From: Flammeovirgaceae bacterium UBA2338 | Lineage (GTDB): Bacteria > Bacteroidota > Bacteroidia > Cytophagales > Cyclobacteriaceae | Reading direction: 5' to 3' | Length of the DNA stretch: 64,000 nt | Assembly: GCA_002344795.1 (NCBI GenBank) | Contig: DDUM01000053.1 | Span: 5,211-69,210, forward strand | Shown here: positions 47,394 through 55,924 of the stretch, piece after piece | Layout of the letters: each line of letters starts with the position of its first letter | Position numbering within the stretch: position 1 is the first letter of the stretch | Notes under the pieces: generated by a model | Seen by the model: only the letters and a program-made list of their open reading frames with translations | The model's database searches: none | What the model was told of the DNA's origin: nothing | Program-made: the position numbers and the translations under genes

Positions 47394-49386
47394 TGAAATA
47401 ATTAAAATTGATCTTCAAGGAGACAAAGAGAATTCCAATCTTTTCTTTTCAATAAAAGGTAATCTAGAACAAATTTTTACTAATCGAAGGTTAATGCTTT
47501 CTTTAAATAGAATGGGTTGCCTTAAGGGAAATACTGAAATTTTGGTGCCTTATAAAAAAAATAATCAAGCAACAACTCTTCAAAATATTCAAAAAACATT
47601 TGAGAGATTTAAGGTTGATATTCATTTATCTGAAAAGTTAATTTCAGAGGTTGAAACTTTTCATAGAGAGGATGAGCTCTTTGAGGAATTTTCGAACAAA
47701 GCCGTTGCTATACGAAATAATGAATTTGATAAATATCCAAAGTTGATAAAGGATTTTGAACAATTCGAATCAACACTTAAGAGAGATTTGAGACGGAAGC
47801 TCTACCCCTTACAGCTACTTTCTGCGTTCCATATGGCCTTCGCTCAAAACGCGTGCAATTTCGCTGTACCAGGCGCAGGTAAGACCTCAATTGTTTATGG
47901 TGCCTATTCTTATTTAAAAAGTTTACCAAGTGATGATCCAAAACGAGTGGATCGTCTCCTAGTGATTGGACCACTTTCATCATTTGCTCCATGGGAGAAT
48001 GAGTTTGAAGAGTGTTTCGGTAAAAAAATTAAAAGTCAACGTCTTTCAGGCAATTTAGCCCTTTCACGAGAAAGAAAAGAAGAGCACTTATATTCTTCTA
48101 ATCCAGCTGAATTGACCCTTATTTATCACGGAGGGGTCAATAACCTTCAACAACAAATCATTGATTTTTTAAAATCAAATAAGGTGATGGTAGTTGTTGA
48201 TGAGGCACATCGAATTAAGAATCCTGATGGGGTATGGGGAAGGAGCGTAGTTGAAATTTCCAAGGAGGCAAAATCCAGAATAGTATTAACTGGAACCCCA
48301 GTTCCAAATGGATATGAGGATCTTTATAACTTGTACCAGTTTATTTATCCGTTCAAATTCAAGTCTATTCTTGGATTTCACTATGCCAATTTATGCGAAT
48401 TGACAGCTAAAGGTGATCCAGAAAGTGAAAGGGTTAAATTATTCACCGAAAACATATCTCCATTCTTTATTCGAATAAAGAAAAGTGATTTGAACCTTCC
48501 TCCAATAAAGGAGAAAGTAATTCTAGTTGAAATGAATTCTCATCAAAGAGAAATTTATGATTTCATTGAGTCGAAATACGTTGCTCACTTTAAAACAAAT
48601 ACCAACGGTTCTATAAAGGATGTTTTGAATAAAGCCAAACTTATCAGATTGCGCCAAGCCTCAACAAACCCAAGTTTACTTGCAAAACCCCTAATCGAAG
48701 CACTTTTAAATAATCCGGAACTAGGTGAGGTTGATCCGAATTCGTCATTTACTGAAGACTCGGATGAATTTATTAATGATTCTGAATTCTTTAGCAAAGT
48801 CTGCAACTATGAATCATTAGAGACTCCTCAAAAATTTATTCAAACAAAGGATTTAGTTATATCGGATATTTTATCTAGGAACGAAAAAGTTATTATTTGG
48901 ACTATTTTTATCCGAAATGCCAAGGATCTCCAGACATATTTGAGTAAAAATCACATAGAGTCTAGACTATTGATTGGTGAAACTGATCAAAGCGTGAGGG
49001 AGGAAATAATTAGGGAATTTAATGACCCAAAGAAAAATGAATTCTCAGTCATAATTGCGAATCCATTTGCAGTTGCTGAATCAATTTCACTCCATCGGGG
49101 GTGCCACAATGCGATATATCTGGAACGGGACTATAACTGCTCAAACTTCATACAATCAAAAGATCGGATTCACAGAGTAGGTCTGCCGATTGGGCAGATA
49201 ACAACCTATTACTACATAATTTCTAGCAACTCAATTGACACGGTTATAGATGAAAGGTTGAAATTAAAAATCCAACGGATGGAAGCAATTATAAATGAAG
49301 AGATTCCATTATTTAACCAGGTCAACGATGGTGATGAAACTGATTTAATTAAGGCTTTGATTCTTGATTATGCTCAGCGAACTTAG
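47386..49386 (+). CDS. SNF2-type superfamily 2 helicase/translocase of the defence operon
   Basis: A 666-aa product. Walker A is VPGAGKTS with K166, DEAH box is VVVDEAHRIKN (D272-H275), motif III LTGTPVPNGYEDL, and the C-terminal RecA domain has SRLLIGETDQS and the arginine-finger motif DRIHRVGLPIGQITTYY typical of SNF2-like translocases. This is an ATP-driven double-strand DNA translocase rather than a processive unwinding helicase. The first 150 residues are operon-specific. It overlaps both neighbours, and such motors typically drive the nuclease in restriction systems. Confidence 0.9.
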   Translation: MPNEIIKIDLQGDKENSNLFFSIKGNLEQIFTNRRLMLSLNRMGCLKGNTEILVPYKKNNQATTLQNIQKTFERFKVDIHLSEKLISEVETFHREDELFEEFSNKAVAIRNNEFDKYPKLIKDFEQFESTLKRDLRRKLYPLQLLSAFHMAFAQNACNFAVPGAGKTSIVYGAYSYLKSLPSDDPKRVDRLLVIGPLSSFAPWENEFEECFGKKIKSQRLSGNLALSRERKEEHLYSSNPAELTLIYHGGVNNLQQQIIDFLKSNKVMVVVDEAHRIKNPDGVWGRSVVEISKEAKSRIVLTGTPVPNGYEDLYNLYQFIYPFKFKSILGFHYANLCELTAKGDPESERVKLFTENISPFFIRIKKSDLNLPPIKEKVILVEMNSHQREIYDFIESKYVAHFKTNTNGSIKDVLNKAKLIRLRQASTNPSLLAKPLIEALLNNPELGEVDPNSSFTEDSDEFINDSEFFSKVCNYESLETPQKFIQTKDLVISDILSRNEKVIIWTIFIRNAKDLQTYLSKNHIESRLLIGETDQSVREEIIREFNDPKKNEFSVIIANPFAVAESISLHRGCHNAIYLERDYNCSNFIQSKDRIHRVGLPIGQITTYYYIISSNSIDTVIDERLKLKIQRMEAIINEEIPLFNQVNDGDETDLIKALILDYAQRT

Positions 49387-50350
49387 TCAATTTGAAAATT
49401 TGGGAACGCCAAAGTTTCATTTCGAGCTACTTAATACTTTAAATGATTCTCAAAGTAGAAATTGGCTTTCTAGTGATGTAGCAAAATATTTTCATAACAG
49501 AATTATCGAAGGGCGTAACTTATTTGATGGATGTCTACCATTATTAAATCACTTGAGAATTGTAAAACTTGACTATAACAAGTTTGTTTCTGTTGACGAG
49601 GAGTTTAAAAAATTCTTAATGAACCAGAATTTAATGTCAGATCGATTTATTGAAAGATTAATTCTATGGTTGAGTAATGACATTATTTTTCATAAGATAT
49701 TTTGTTCTGAATTCATTTCATGGGATATAATTTACCATTCACTTCAAATTGAAAATTCAGCTTTTCCTTTAAAATATTCAGCATTTAAACAATTACTAAT
49801 TGATTTTAATGTAATTCAGTCACATCCCACAAAGGAATTTAATAGATATATCATAAATGGGCGGTATAAAAAACTTTTTGATAAAGTAGTTTTGCCTGAA
49901 ATTAGAAAACGAAAAATAGGAGCAGAGGAGTTAATGAAGTCTCTAGCGCAAAAGCAGATTAATGGAGAAGAGGCTGAAAAGTTCGTTTTGCAGTTTGAAA
50001 TAAGTAGACTTAATAACAGCAAAGAAATAGATTGGGTTGCCGAATATTCAGTTGCAGAGGGGTATGATATTGCTAGTTTTAACAGTGAAAACTCCATTCA
50101 ATATGACAGATTTATTGAGGTTAAATCTTACCAAGGAGAACCTTATTTCTATTGGACACGTAATGAAATGGAAATTGCAAGGATTAAGAAAAGTAACTAC
50201 TTTATTTACCTGGTGGATCGCGGTAAAATGGGTAATCAGGAATATCAACCCATAATTATTCAAAATCCTTATACTGAGCTTTTGGTAAAGAAACCTATAG
50301 ATTGGAAAGAATCAATTGAGAAGATTCGATTTGATTTCGCTACTGTGTAA
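49370..50350 (+). CDS. DUF3883-type PD-(D/E)xK nuclease-like protein of the defence operon
   Basis: I use ATG 49370 (17 bases inside the helicase gene; a TTG at 49364 is possible). The first 190 residues are helical and unassigned. The C-terminal part holds GYDIASFNSE with D233 and DRFIEVKSY with E250-x-K252, followed by FYWTRNEME; this is the NOV_C/DUF3883 pattern, a member of the PD-(D/E)xK nuclease superfamily. It is therefore the best candidate for the DNA-cutting subunit of this operon. No other nuclease is present in the five genes except possibly the ParB-like protein. Confidence 0.82.
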   Translation: MLSELSQFENLGTPKFHFELLNTLNDSQSRNWLSSDVAKYFHNRIIEGRNLFDGCLPLLNHLRIVKLDYNKFVSVDEEFKKFLMNQNLMSDRFIERLILWLSNDIIFHKIFCSEFISWDIIYHSLQIENSAFPLKYSAFKQLLIDFNVIQSHPTKEFNRYIINGRYKKLFDKVVLPEIRKRKIGAEELMKSLAQKQINGEEAEKFVLQFEISRLNNSKEIDWVAEYSVAEGYDIASFNSENSIQYDRFIEVKSYQGEPYFYWTRNEMEIARIKKSNYFIYLVDRGKMGNQEYQPIIIQNPYTELLVKKPIDWKESIEKIRFDFATV

Positions 50351-50413
50351 CCTTTTTATCTTGCTTAAGTGCGCGTAGAGTAGCGACCGAAACGCCCGAA
50401 CCTTCCATTGGAC

Positions 50414-50881
50414 CACACGGTTAGGGTAGCAAGGCCATACACTTCAGGTTGTCAGGCCAGATATTACTATTGTCACCTCATTCACTTCATCCTGTCAGTC
50501 CCACTTTTACTGCTGGTAGGTCACAGGGTTCGGGTAGTTAGGCCATGTACTTCAGGTTGTCAGGCCAGATATTACTATTGTCACCCCATTCACTTCACCC
50601 TGTCAGCCCCACTTTTACTATTGATAGGACACACGGTTAGGGTAGACAGGACATGTACTTCAGGTTGTCAGGCCGGGTTTTACTATTGTCACCTCATTCA
50701 CTTCATCCTGTCAGTCCCACTTTTACTGTTGCCAGGGCACAGGGTTCGGGTAGGCACGCCATACACTTCAGGTTGTCAGGCCGGGTTTTACTATTGTCAC
50801 CCCATTCACTTCATCCTGGCAGTCCCACTTTTACTATTGCCAGGACACAGGGTTCGGGTAGTTAGGCCATGTACTTCAGGT
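50414..50881. repeat. 108-bp tandem repeat array, four full units plus a 36-bp remnant
   Basis: Units start at 50414, 50522, 50630, 50738 and 50846, each exactly 108 bases, with no indels. The unit contains ACTTCAGGTTGTCAGGCC, TTCACTTCATCCTGTCAG and CCCACTTTTACT. Variants are mosaic: units 1 and 3 share CACACGGTTAGGG, units 2, 4 and 5 share CACAGGGTTCGGG, while units 1 and 2 share CCAGATATT and 3 and 4 CCGGGTTTT. The array ends in a G+C-rich spacer (50882-51118) without a gene. Because 108 is a multiple of three, a frame stays open through it, but no credible gene is inferred. Confidence 0.95.
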
Positions 50882-51118
50882 GGAGACCACGCACCACTCA
50901 CCCTGGTGCCGATGGCCTGTGGAAGGGTAGGGCATGTTCTGGTTTGGGCGAGGTCTGGGTGTGGTCAGGTAGGGATTTGATTACCCGGGGGAGTGAGGGC
51001 GGCAGGCATCGTGCCTCCAACCATCGATTATTTTGCCTGTTGAAAAATAATTGAAATATTTTATAAGTTTTTTCCGTAATCGTGAAACTTTCTAATAGGG
51101 TTTTTACGTAGTAATAGT

Positions 51119-51850
51119 ATGAGCAATATAAAAAATGCAGCAAGCTACTCCAGGTTAGTAGACGTCTGCACCGGGTTCGGAGGTAAATATAACCCCGGTC
51201 GCCAGACCCTCCAGCTTAAAGCAATGAGAGCCTTGCTCACCGAAGCACAAAGTTCATTGCAAGATGTTTCACGTAAAAGGAATGCCTTGAGCGGCATTAC
51301 CAACGAACGGACCAAAGCGTTCGATGACCTTCAAAAGCTGGTGACCAAAATCGTCAGTACGATGAAGGCCTCACAGGTGCCTGTGGCAACGCTTGCCACC
51401 GCCCGCTTCTACACCCGCCTGATCAACGGGCAGTTGAAGTACAACCGGGACAGGCTACCCGTACCCAGTGAGGACAACGAAGCGCAACCCATGATCACCC
51501 GTTCCATCACGCAGCAAAGCTATGTAGCGAAAGCCCATAACTTCATGCGGTTGGCTCAGTTGATCAACGAGGAAGTGCCAGAGTATAAGACCGCCTCTGC
51601 CCAACTGCAACCACCAGCCTTGCTGGAGAAAGCAGCACAGCTGAAAGCGCTCAACGAAAGCTGGTCCCGTGCCAAGGTTGCACTGACCCACGCACGCATC
51701 CATCGCGATACGTTGTTTTACAAAGGACCTGCTTCTTTGCTAAGCAATGCCAACGCGGTAAAAAGTTACCTGCGCGCAGAGTTTGGTACCCGAAGCAGCG
51801 AAGCCGCTCAATTGTCAGCATTAAGTTTCACTAAAAAACGAGTAAGATGA
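51119..51850 (+). CDS. Helical protein of unknown function, 243 aa
   Basis: The product has no signal or membrane segment and is almost all helix: residues 20-110 (KAMRALLTEAQSSLQDVSRKR, AFDDLQKLVTKIVSTM) and 125-230 form long amphipathic helices, ending in a basic tail (SALSFTKKRVR). I do not recognise a domain. The opening YSRLVDVCTGFGGKYNPGRQTLQ looks like a conserved family signature. The gene stands alone between the tandem array and a strong terminator, and its base composition is higher in G+C than the flanking defence and transposon genes. Confidence 0.7.
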   Translation: MSNIKNAASYSRLVDVCTGFGGKYNPGRQTLQLKAMRALLTEAQSSLQDVSRKRNALSGITNERTKAFDDLQKLVTKIVSTMKASQVPVATLATARFYTRLINGQLKYNRDRLPVPSEDNEAQPMITRSITQQSYVAKAHNFMRLAQLINEEVPEYKTASAQLQPPALLEKAAQLKALNESWSRAKVALTHARIHRDTLFYKGPASLLSNANAVKSYLRAEFGTRSSEAAQLSALSFTKKRVR

Positions 51851-51868
51851 CACACGTAGCAATCCCTT

Positions 51869-51903
51869 AAAACCCTGATGTTGTAAGATGTCAGGGTTTT
51901 TTG
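51869..51903 (+). terminator. Intrinsic terminator after the 243-aa gene
   Basis: AAAACCCTGA (51869-51878) pairs perfectly with TCAGGGTTTT (51891-51900) around a 12-base loop, and the T-run continues. Confidence 0.85.
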
Positions 51904-52085
51904 TTTGTGGGCTGGTGTATAACCCCACGATCAACGGATTGGATGATAAAATCTTACATGACACGGCAATCAAGTATACATGATGTTTTCTCAAGTTAAA
52001 GCCTGGCAATGGCCTGCTGGCAAGTTGTTGGCAGGCAGGCGGCCTTGAGCGCCCGTCCGACTGGCGTAAAAGCCGGGCGGGGCTA

Positions 52086-52299
52086 TTTAATATAACGTCA
52101 AATTATATAATGGCGGGGTTTTGCTTTCGCCAAGATCTTAACCGAACCGGGTTTTGCTTTAACATAAAATCGTTAACGATATATCACTTTGCCAGGGCAC
52201 AGGCTTACACGCATGATATATCTGATTTTATGTTAATCTGGTCCTTGAGGGCCCAGACCGCAAAACCCTTAAGAGTTATATAATTTATATTATGTTAAA
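52086..52299. repeat. Nested inverted repeats forming one long imperfect hairpin
   Basis: Four pairs of arms lie in nested order: 52086-52110 with 52276-52299 (TTTAA...AATTATATAA), 52115-52124 with 52260-52268 (GGGGTTTTGC / GCAAAACCC), 52159-52170 with 52225-52236 (TTAACATAAAAT / ATTTTATGTTAA) and 52178-52186 with 52214-52222 (GATATATCA / TGATATATC). The loop contains TTGCCAGGGCACAGG (52189-52203), identical to 50729-50743 in the tandem array. No gene lies in 51904-52494. It could be a transposon end, a MITE, a recombination site or a structured RNA. Confidence 0.7.
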
Positions 52300-52494
52300 T
52301 TGAATTCTGAACTACTTCCCTCGTACGTAATCTGCATTTTAATTGGTCCTGTTGAATTGTCCAGACAAACCTAGCAGTGCTAAAACAATTAGTGAAGCTT
52401 TATAATAGCCCTGAACTGGCCATGGATTACCAATTCTGGCTACATTACATTTAAAAGAACAATGGAATTTATTTTTGATATCAGGTGGGAAGTT

Positions 52495-53211
52495 TTAGAA
52501 GCGAATCCTGTTTGGAGTAAATAGATCAAGTTGTAGATTCATTATTTTATAGTCTTTACATCGCTTGACATACATCATAGCTGTTGAGAAACTTGTTGTT
52601 TTATGACAGATTTCATTGACAATTAGCCCATTTGACAAACCATGTAGGTGGCAAAGTTTAGCGATGTCTTCAGTACTATTTTCAGTTGTAATTTGCCGTA
52701 ACTCAGTGAATTTTTCCAATTCTTTATACGCATCATCACCCCACTTTTTGACTTTTATCAGATAGCTGTTATGAATTCTGAGAACGACTCCACATGGAAA
52801 ATTTATCCCTCTAATTGCCCTGAAGAATTCTATCAGTTTTACTTCTCTTAAATTGTGTACACCTTCAATTACGATGAGAATTTTTTTTCCCAACAAGTCA
52901 CGTCTAACTCTGTTCCCAAGAACTCGAATTAAATCAACAATCGATACTTTATTATACTTGAAATTGCTAAAGCGGATTGTCATTATCCCTTTCATAAGAT
53001 CAATTCCGATCTCACGATTTTTGACTCCTTTGGATATCTTTACAGCTGCGACCCTCACATCAGAATGATAAAATTTAAAACGATTTAGTGCATATTTAAA
53101 ACCTGTGCCAGAGTGATCTATAACAGCTACCACGCAATGCTCTCGCGTTGCATGTAAAAACGCCTTCTCAAATTTTATTTGATTTTCAGTACGGAATGAA
53201 TCTATATGCAT
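52495..53211 (-). CDS. MuB/TniB-like protein with degenerate ATPase motif
   Basis: A 238-aa product directly after the transposase gene (3-base gap), the position of MuB or TniB/TnsC-type target-selection ATPases. An AAA-like P-loop would be expected at residues 31-39, where the sequence reads IDHSGTGFK: GTG is kept but the invariant Lys-Ser/Thr is displaced. The Walker B-like strand is ILIVIEGVHNL (111-121), with E and H in place of D-E. It probably keeps the fold and interacts with the transposase, but nucleotide hydrolysis is doubtful. The C-terminal part has an HTH-like LCHLHGLSNGLIVNEI. Confidence 0.7.
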   Translation of the reverse strand: MHIDSFRTENQIKFEKAFLHATREHCVVAVIDHSGTGFKYALNRFKFYHSDVRVAAVKISKGVKNREIGIDLMKGIMTIRFSNFKYNKVSIVDLIRVLGNRVRRDLLGKKILIVIEGVHNLREVKLIEFFRAIRGINFPCGVVLRIHNSYLIKVKKWGDDAYKELEKFTELRQITTENSTEDIAKLCHLHGLSNGLIVNEICHKTTSFSTAMMYVKRCKDYKIMNLQLDLFTPNRIRF

Positions 53212-53214
53212 ATT

Positions 53215-55299
53215 TCAAAAAGTATCGCCTACAATATCTATTCCTAGTTCTTCGAGAGCATTAACCCCTCTCCTGTTTCTTCTAGATTTATTAGCATGGA
53301 ACAGAATAGGATCCTTTTTAGGGCTAGATATTCCGACTTGATCTGCCAAATCCTGTTCTAAACTCTGTTCCTTTTTTCTTCTTGCAAGGTTAGTCAAGTT
53401 CCTTATATCAATCCCATTTAATGCTGTCCGAACTGTCTCTTCGCACTTAATAAGTTCTTCCTCAAATAATAGCAATAGTTCCATGCTCTCTTTCGAAAAC
53501 TTAGTCAAGATAAATTTATCATCTTCCGTCCTATCAAAGGCTGCAATTGGAATGAGTCTGAATTGGTTTATTTCTGCGATAAACACATTACTATTTTCTT
53601 CATATAAATGAATTTTTTGTGCTCCTTCTTTAGTGTCAATATAACCATCTACTTTTTTTCCATTGTACTTATTAATAAAATCAAAGTCACGTAAGTAGTA
53701 AAGAAGAAAATCATTCCCTCTCCTAATCAATACAGCCCCGGCTTTAACTGTGATGCTGTGCAGTTCAAAGAAAAGTATAGGTATAATAAGTTTCATGTCG
53801 ATCTTTGCAAGAGGATTTGAATCCCATTCCTTAAATCTGTTTTCTGGAGTAGCCAGAATTGACTGTCTAGGAGAGATGTATTCTTTATTAAAATGAACTT
53901 TAATTAGCTTATTGAGTTCTAAGATCAGATCAAAACGTTCCGGCAAATTCTTCTGCAGATGAACCCTAAAATCTCTGAAAGGATGGGAATGAGTTTGTTT
54001 TGACTTGATAGACGGGCCGATATAGTGAATTGATGAGGGCATAAACCTTTGCTGGAAAGTCCCAAAAAACCTTTCCAACATCGCCTTAGCATTAGGGTTT
54101 GACGAAACAATAAGGCCTTTACCTTTTTCTATCCCATAGCGCTTAAGCAACTCTATCAAGGATTTATTCTTGCTGATAATCCTATATGTGTACTTATCTA
54201 CCACAATTTCTCTGGGCAACTCACCCTTTGTTTTTTCAAAAAATAACCTTAGAGCGGCCATAACCAAATCATAATTTTCAGAGTCGCCTATCACATGTGA
54301 AACAATGTAATTACTAAAGTCGTCAGAAATGAAAACGCCAGTTAACCTGTCAGGTATTTTTCCATTTTTGTATTGAACTTGGAAATTGTAGCCATCAATA
54401 TAAATTCTTACCAATGGCGCTGAGGCTCTTGTAAATCGCATTACACCAATCACCTCTCTTCTAAATTCAATTGGATCGTCCTTTGCAAACCGAATTAGGT
54501 TACCAGCTTCTGGTTCCTTAAGAAAGGATGATATTTTGGATTCTGATAAAGAATATATTCCAACTTCTTTAACAGAAGGTACACTTTGAATTAAATAATC
54601 CAAATCTTCTTTAATGGAGTAAACATGCGCCCTGGTTGGTATCATTGTAGCTAGGTAAACCAAGACTTTCTTCATGAAAGGTGTGATCTCATGATTGTTA
54701 GAAGGTCTGCCGTATAGTCCATGAGTTAACGCAGCAGGTAGTCCCTTACTCCTTTTGCGTCTTAAATACCTATGGAATGAATCAAAACTAGTAAGAGGAA
54801 TATCAACACCGTATGTGTTCTTTTTAAGGTGATCAAAAATGAATTTCAACTTTGATTTATCATGCATGAACTGCCAAATAAGTATCAGCAAAGAATGTAA
54901 TTTCGCCAAATCCACCACTTTGTCTGAGCTTAAATAATCAAATTGAGCATAGATCGATTGATAATAGCGATAATCTTCTGGTGTATAATAATTTTTTCCG
55001 AGAAATAGGATTTTCAATCGAGTTAAAAAGTAAGACTCAAAGGTTAAGTTTAAAACCGCCGATTCATAGTTAGAACACTGGATAAATGTGTCAATAGCTC
55101 TACATACATCAGGAGTGAATATTTTTTTTATAACTATTGGAGAGGAGCTCAAAGGAATAAAACTACAAGTTGCTAAATTGTCCAGTTCACCCCTCCCCTT
55201 CAATAACATTGGTAAATTTGAATTGTAGTACAAGTTACCCTGCTTGAATTTGAATAGTTTTGGGGCTAGAGCTTGTTCAATTTTTGAATATAAGACCAT
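53215..55299 (-). CDS. DDE transposase of the Mu/TniA/TnsB type
   Basis: I place the start at ATG 55299, four bases after the preceding stop; an upstream TTG at 55353 would overlap that gene by 50 bases. The 694-aa product has a long N-terminal DNA-binding region with HTH-like segments (about residues 180-270) and an RNase H-like core: D302 in YIDGYNFQVQY, D368 in EIVVDKYTYRI and E409 in AKAMLERFFGTFQQRF. The NxxAKAxxERFFGTFQ motif is characteristic of Mu/Tn552-like transposases. A C-terminal beta-barrel-like domain and basic tail (ANKSRRNRRG) follow. It should cut and join transposon ends with help of the downstream ATPase-like protein. Confidence 0.9.
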   Translation of the reverse strand: MVLYSKIEQALAPKLFKFKQGNLYYNSNLPMLLKGRGELDNLATCSFIPLSSSPIVIKKIFTPDVCRAIDTFIQCSNYESAVLNLTFESYFLTRLKILFLGKNYYTPEDYRYYQSIYAQFDYLSSDKVVDLAKLHSLLILIWQFMHDKSKLKFIFDHLKKNTYGVDIPLTSFDSFHRYLRRKRSKGLPAALTHGLYGRPSNNHEITPFMKKVLVYLATMIPTRAHVYSIKEDLDYLIQSVPSVKEVGIYSLSESKISSFLKEPEAGNLIRFAKDDPIEFRREVIGVMRFTRASAPLVRIYIDGYNFQVQYKNGKIPDRLTGVFISDDFSNYIVSHVIGDSENYDLVMAALRLFFEKTKGELPREIVVDKYTYRIISKNKSLIELLKRYGIEKGKGLIVSSNPNAKAMLERFFGTFQQRFMPSSIHYIGPSIKSKQTHSHPFRDFRVHLQKNLPERFDLILELNKLIKVHFNKEYISPRQSILATPENRFKEWDSNPLAKIDMKLIIPILFFELHSITVKAGAVLIRRGNDFLLYYLRDFDFINKYNGKKVDGYIDTKEGAQKIHLYEENSNVFIAEINQFRLIPIAAFDRTEDDKFILTKFSKESMELLLLFEEELIKCEETVRTALNGIDIRNLTNLARRKKEQSLEQDLADQVGISSPKKDPILFHANKSRRNRRGVNALEELGIDIVGDTF

Positions 55300-55303
55300 T
55301 AGA

Positions 55304-55924
55304 TTAAATATTAGGATTTTGATTCTGATCAATGAGTCCTCTCTTTGGACCAACTCTTACGAACCACTGAACCTTTTTGGAAAACTCCGCGAATGCAGTG
55401 AGCGGCAATTCTGATTTCACCTTACGTTTAATGAGTTCAACAAATACTGCTCGTAGATATGGTAACTCCATTTTGGTTCCCTGCATTTGTCTAATAATTG
55501 ATAATGTTGTGGCTTTAATTGCAATAATCTCTTGATCAGTAAAATAATCGATGAATTCGATCTCGTAATCTGGACTCCTAGCAAGTGCCTTGTGCATATC
55601 AAACTCTGCATGTCTCACACTATTTGAAATGGGGTTATTCTCTATCTCAGATGGATTCAAAGGATTTTTCTGGGATTGTTGAACTTGATTTTCTCTCTCA
55701 AAGTTACTATGGAACACCTTAATAGATTCCAGATAGAAATTAGTCCTTATTGGCTTCGGAATCGAATCAATCTCAATAAACTCAACTCCATCAAAATTTC
55801 TTTTAATGAAGAAACTAGTGTCTTTGGAATCAGTTAATACGAAGTAGAGGAGCGTAGAAATGTAATGTATCCCATCAATTTTCTTCTGATTCCTTGACAC
55901 AATTTTGGATAAAATCTTTTCCAT
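55304..55924 (-). CDS. Unrecognised first gene of the transposition operon
   Basis: A 206-aa product. The N-terminal 70 residues are basic with short strands, the middle (about 75-105) is polar and probably disordered (QVQQSQKNPLNPSEIENNP), and the C-terminal 100 residues are helical (IIAIKATTLSIIRQM, RAVFVELIKRKVKSELP). In Tn7-like elements the gene before the transposase encodes the TnsA nuclease, but I see no TnsA-like catalytic pattern. Its tight coupling to the transposase (4-base gap to the chosen start) suggests a regulatory or DNA-binding accessory role. Confidence 0.6.
   Translation of the reverse strand: MEKILSKIVSRNQKKIDGIHYISTLLYFVLTDSKDTSFFIKRNFDGVEFIEIDSIPKPIRTNFYLESIKVFHSNFERENQVQQSQKNPLNPSEIENNPISNSVRHAEFDMHKALARSPDYEIEFIDYFTDQEIIAIKATTLSIIRQMQGTKMELPYLRAVFVELIKRKVKSELPLTAFAEFSKKVQWFVRVGPKRGLIDQNQNPNI

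Larger units (their letters stand above)
52495..55924 (-). mobile_element. Mu/TniA-like transposon gene set (ends not defined)
   Basis: Three minus-strand genes with gaps of 4 and 3 bases form one unit: an unknown 206-aa protein, a DDE transposase and a MuB-like protein. I could not find convincing terminal inverted repeats; the hairpin at 52086-52299 lies on the distal side and is a candidate end. Confidence 0.75.

Noticed and set aside
44237..50350. DISARM assignment for the methyltransferase-helicase operon
   Set aside because: No DrmB (DUF1998) or DrmC (phospholipase D) homologue is present, and the motor looks SNF2-like.
50414..50881. CRISPR array
   Set aside because: The whole 108-bp unit is conserved, with no variable spacers, and no cas genes lie nearby.
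50408..50980. Open frame of 190 residues through the tandem array with 36-residue repeats
   Set aside because: It stays open only because the unit is a multiple of three; there is no good start or leader, and the composition (His, Cys, Leu runs) is unlike the other proteins.
52086..52299. Integron attC-like site in the hairpin region
   Set aside because: The R and L boxes of attC sites could not be placed and no integron integrase is present; the integrase at 57568 lacks an integron-specific insert that I can see.
55304..55924. TnsA nuclease
   Set aside because: Position fits, but the TnsA catalytic pattern is not visible, so I left it as unknown.
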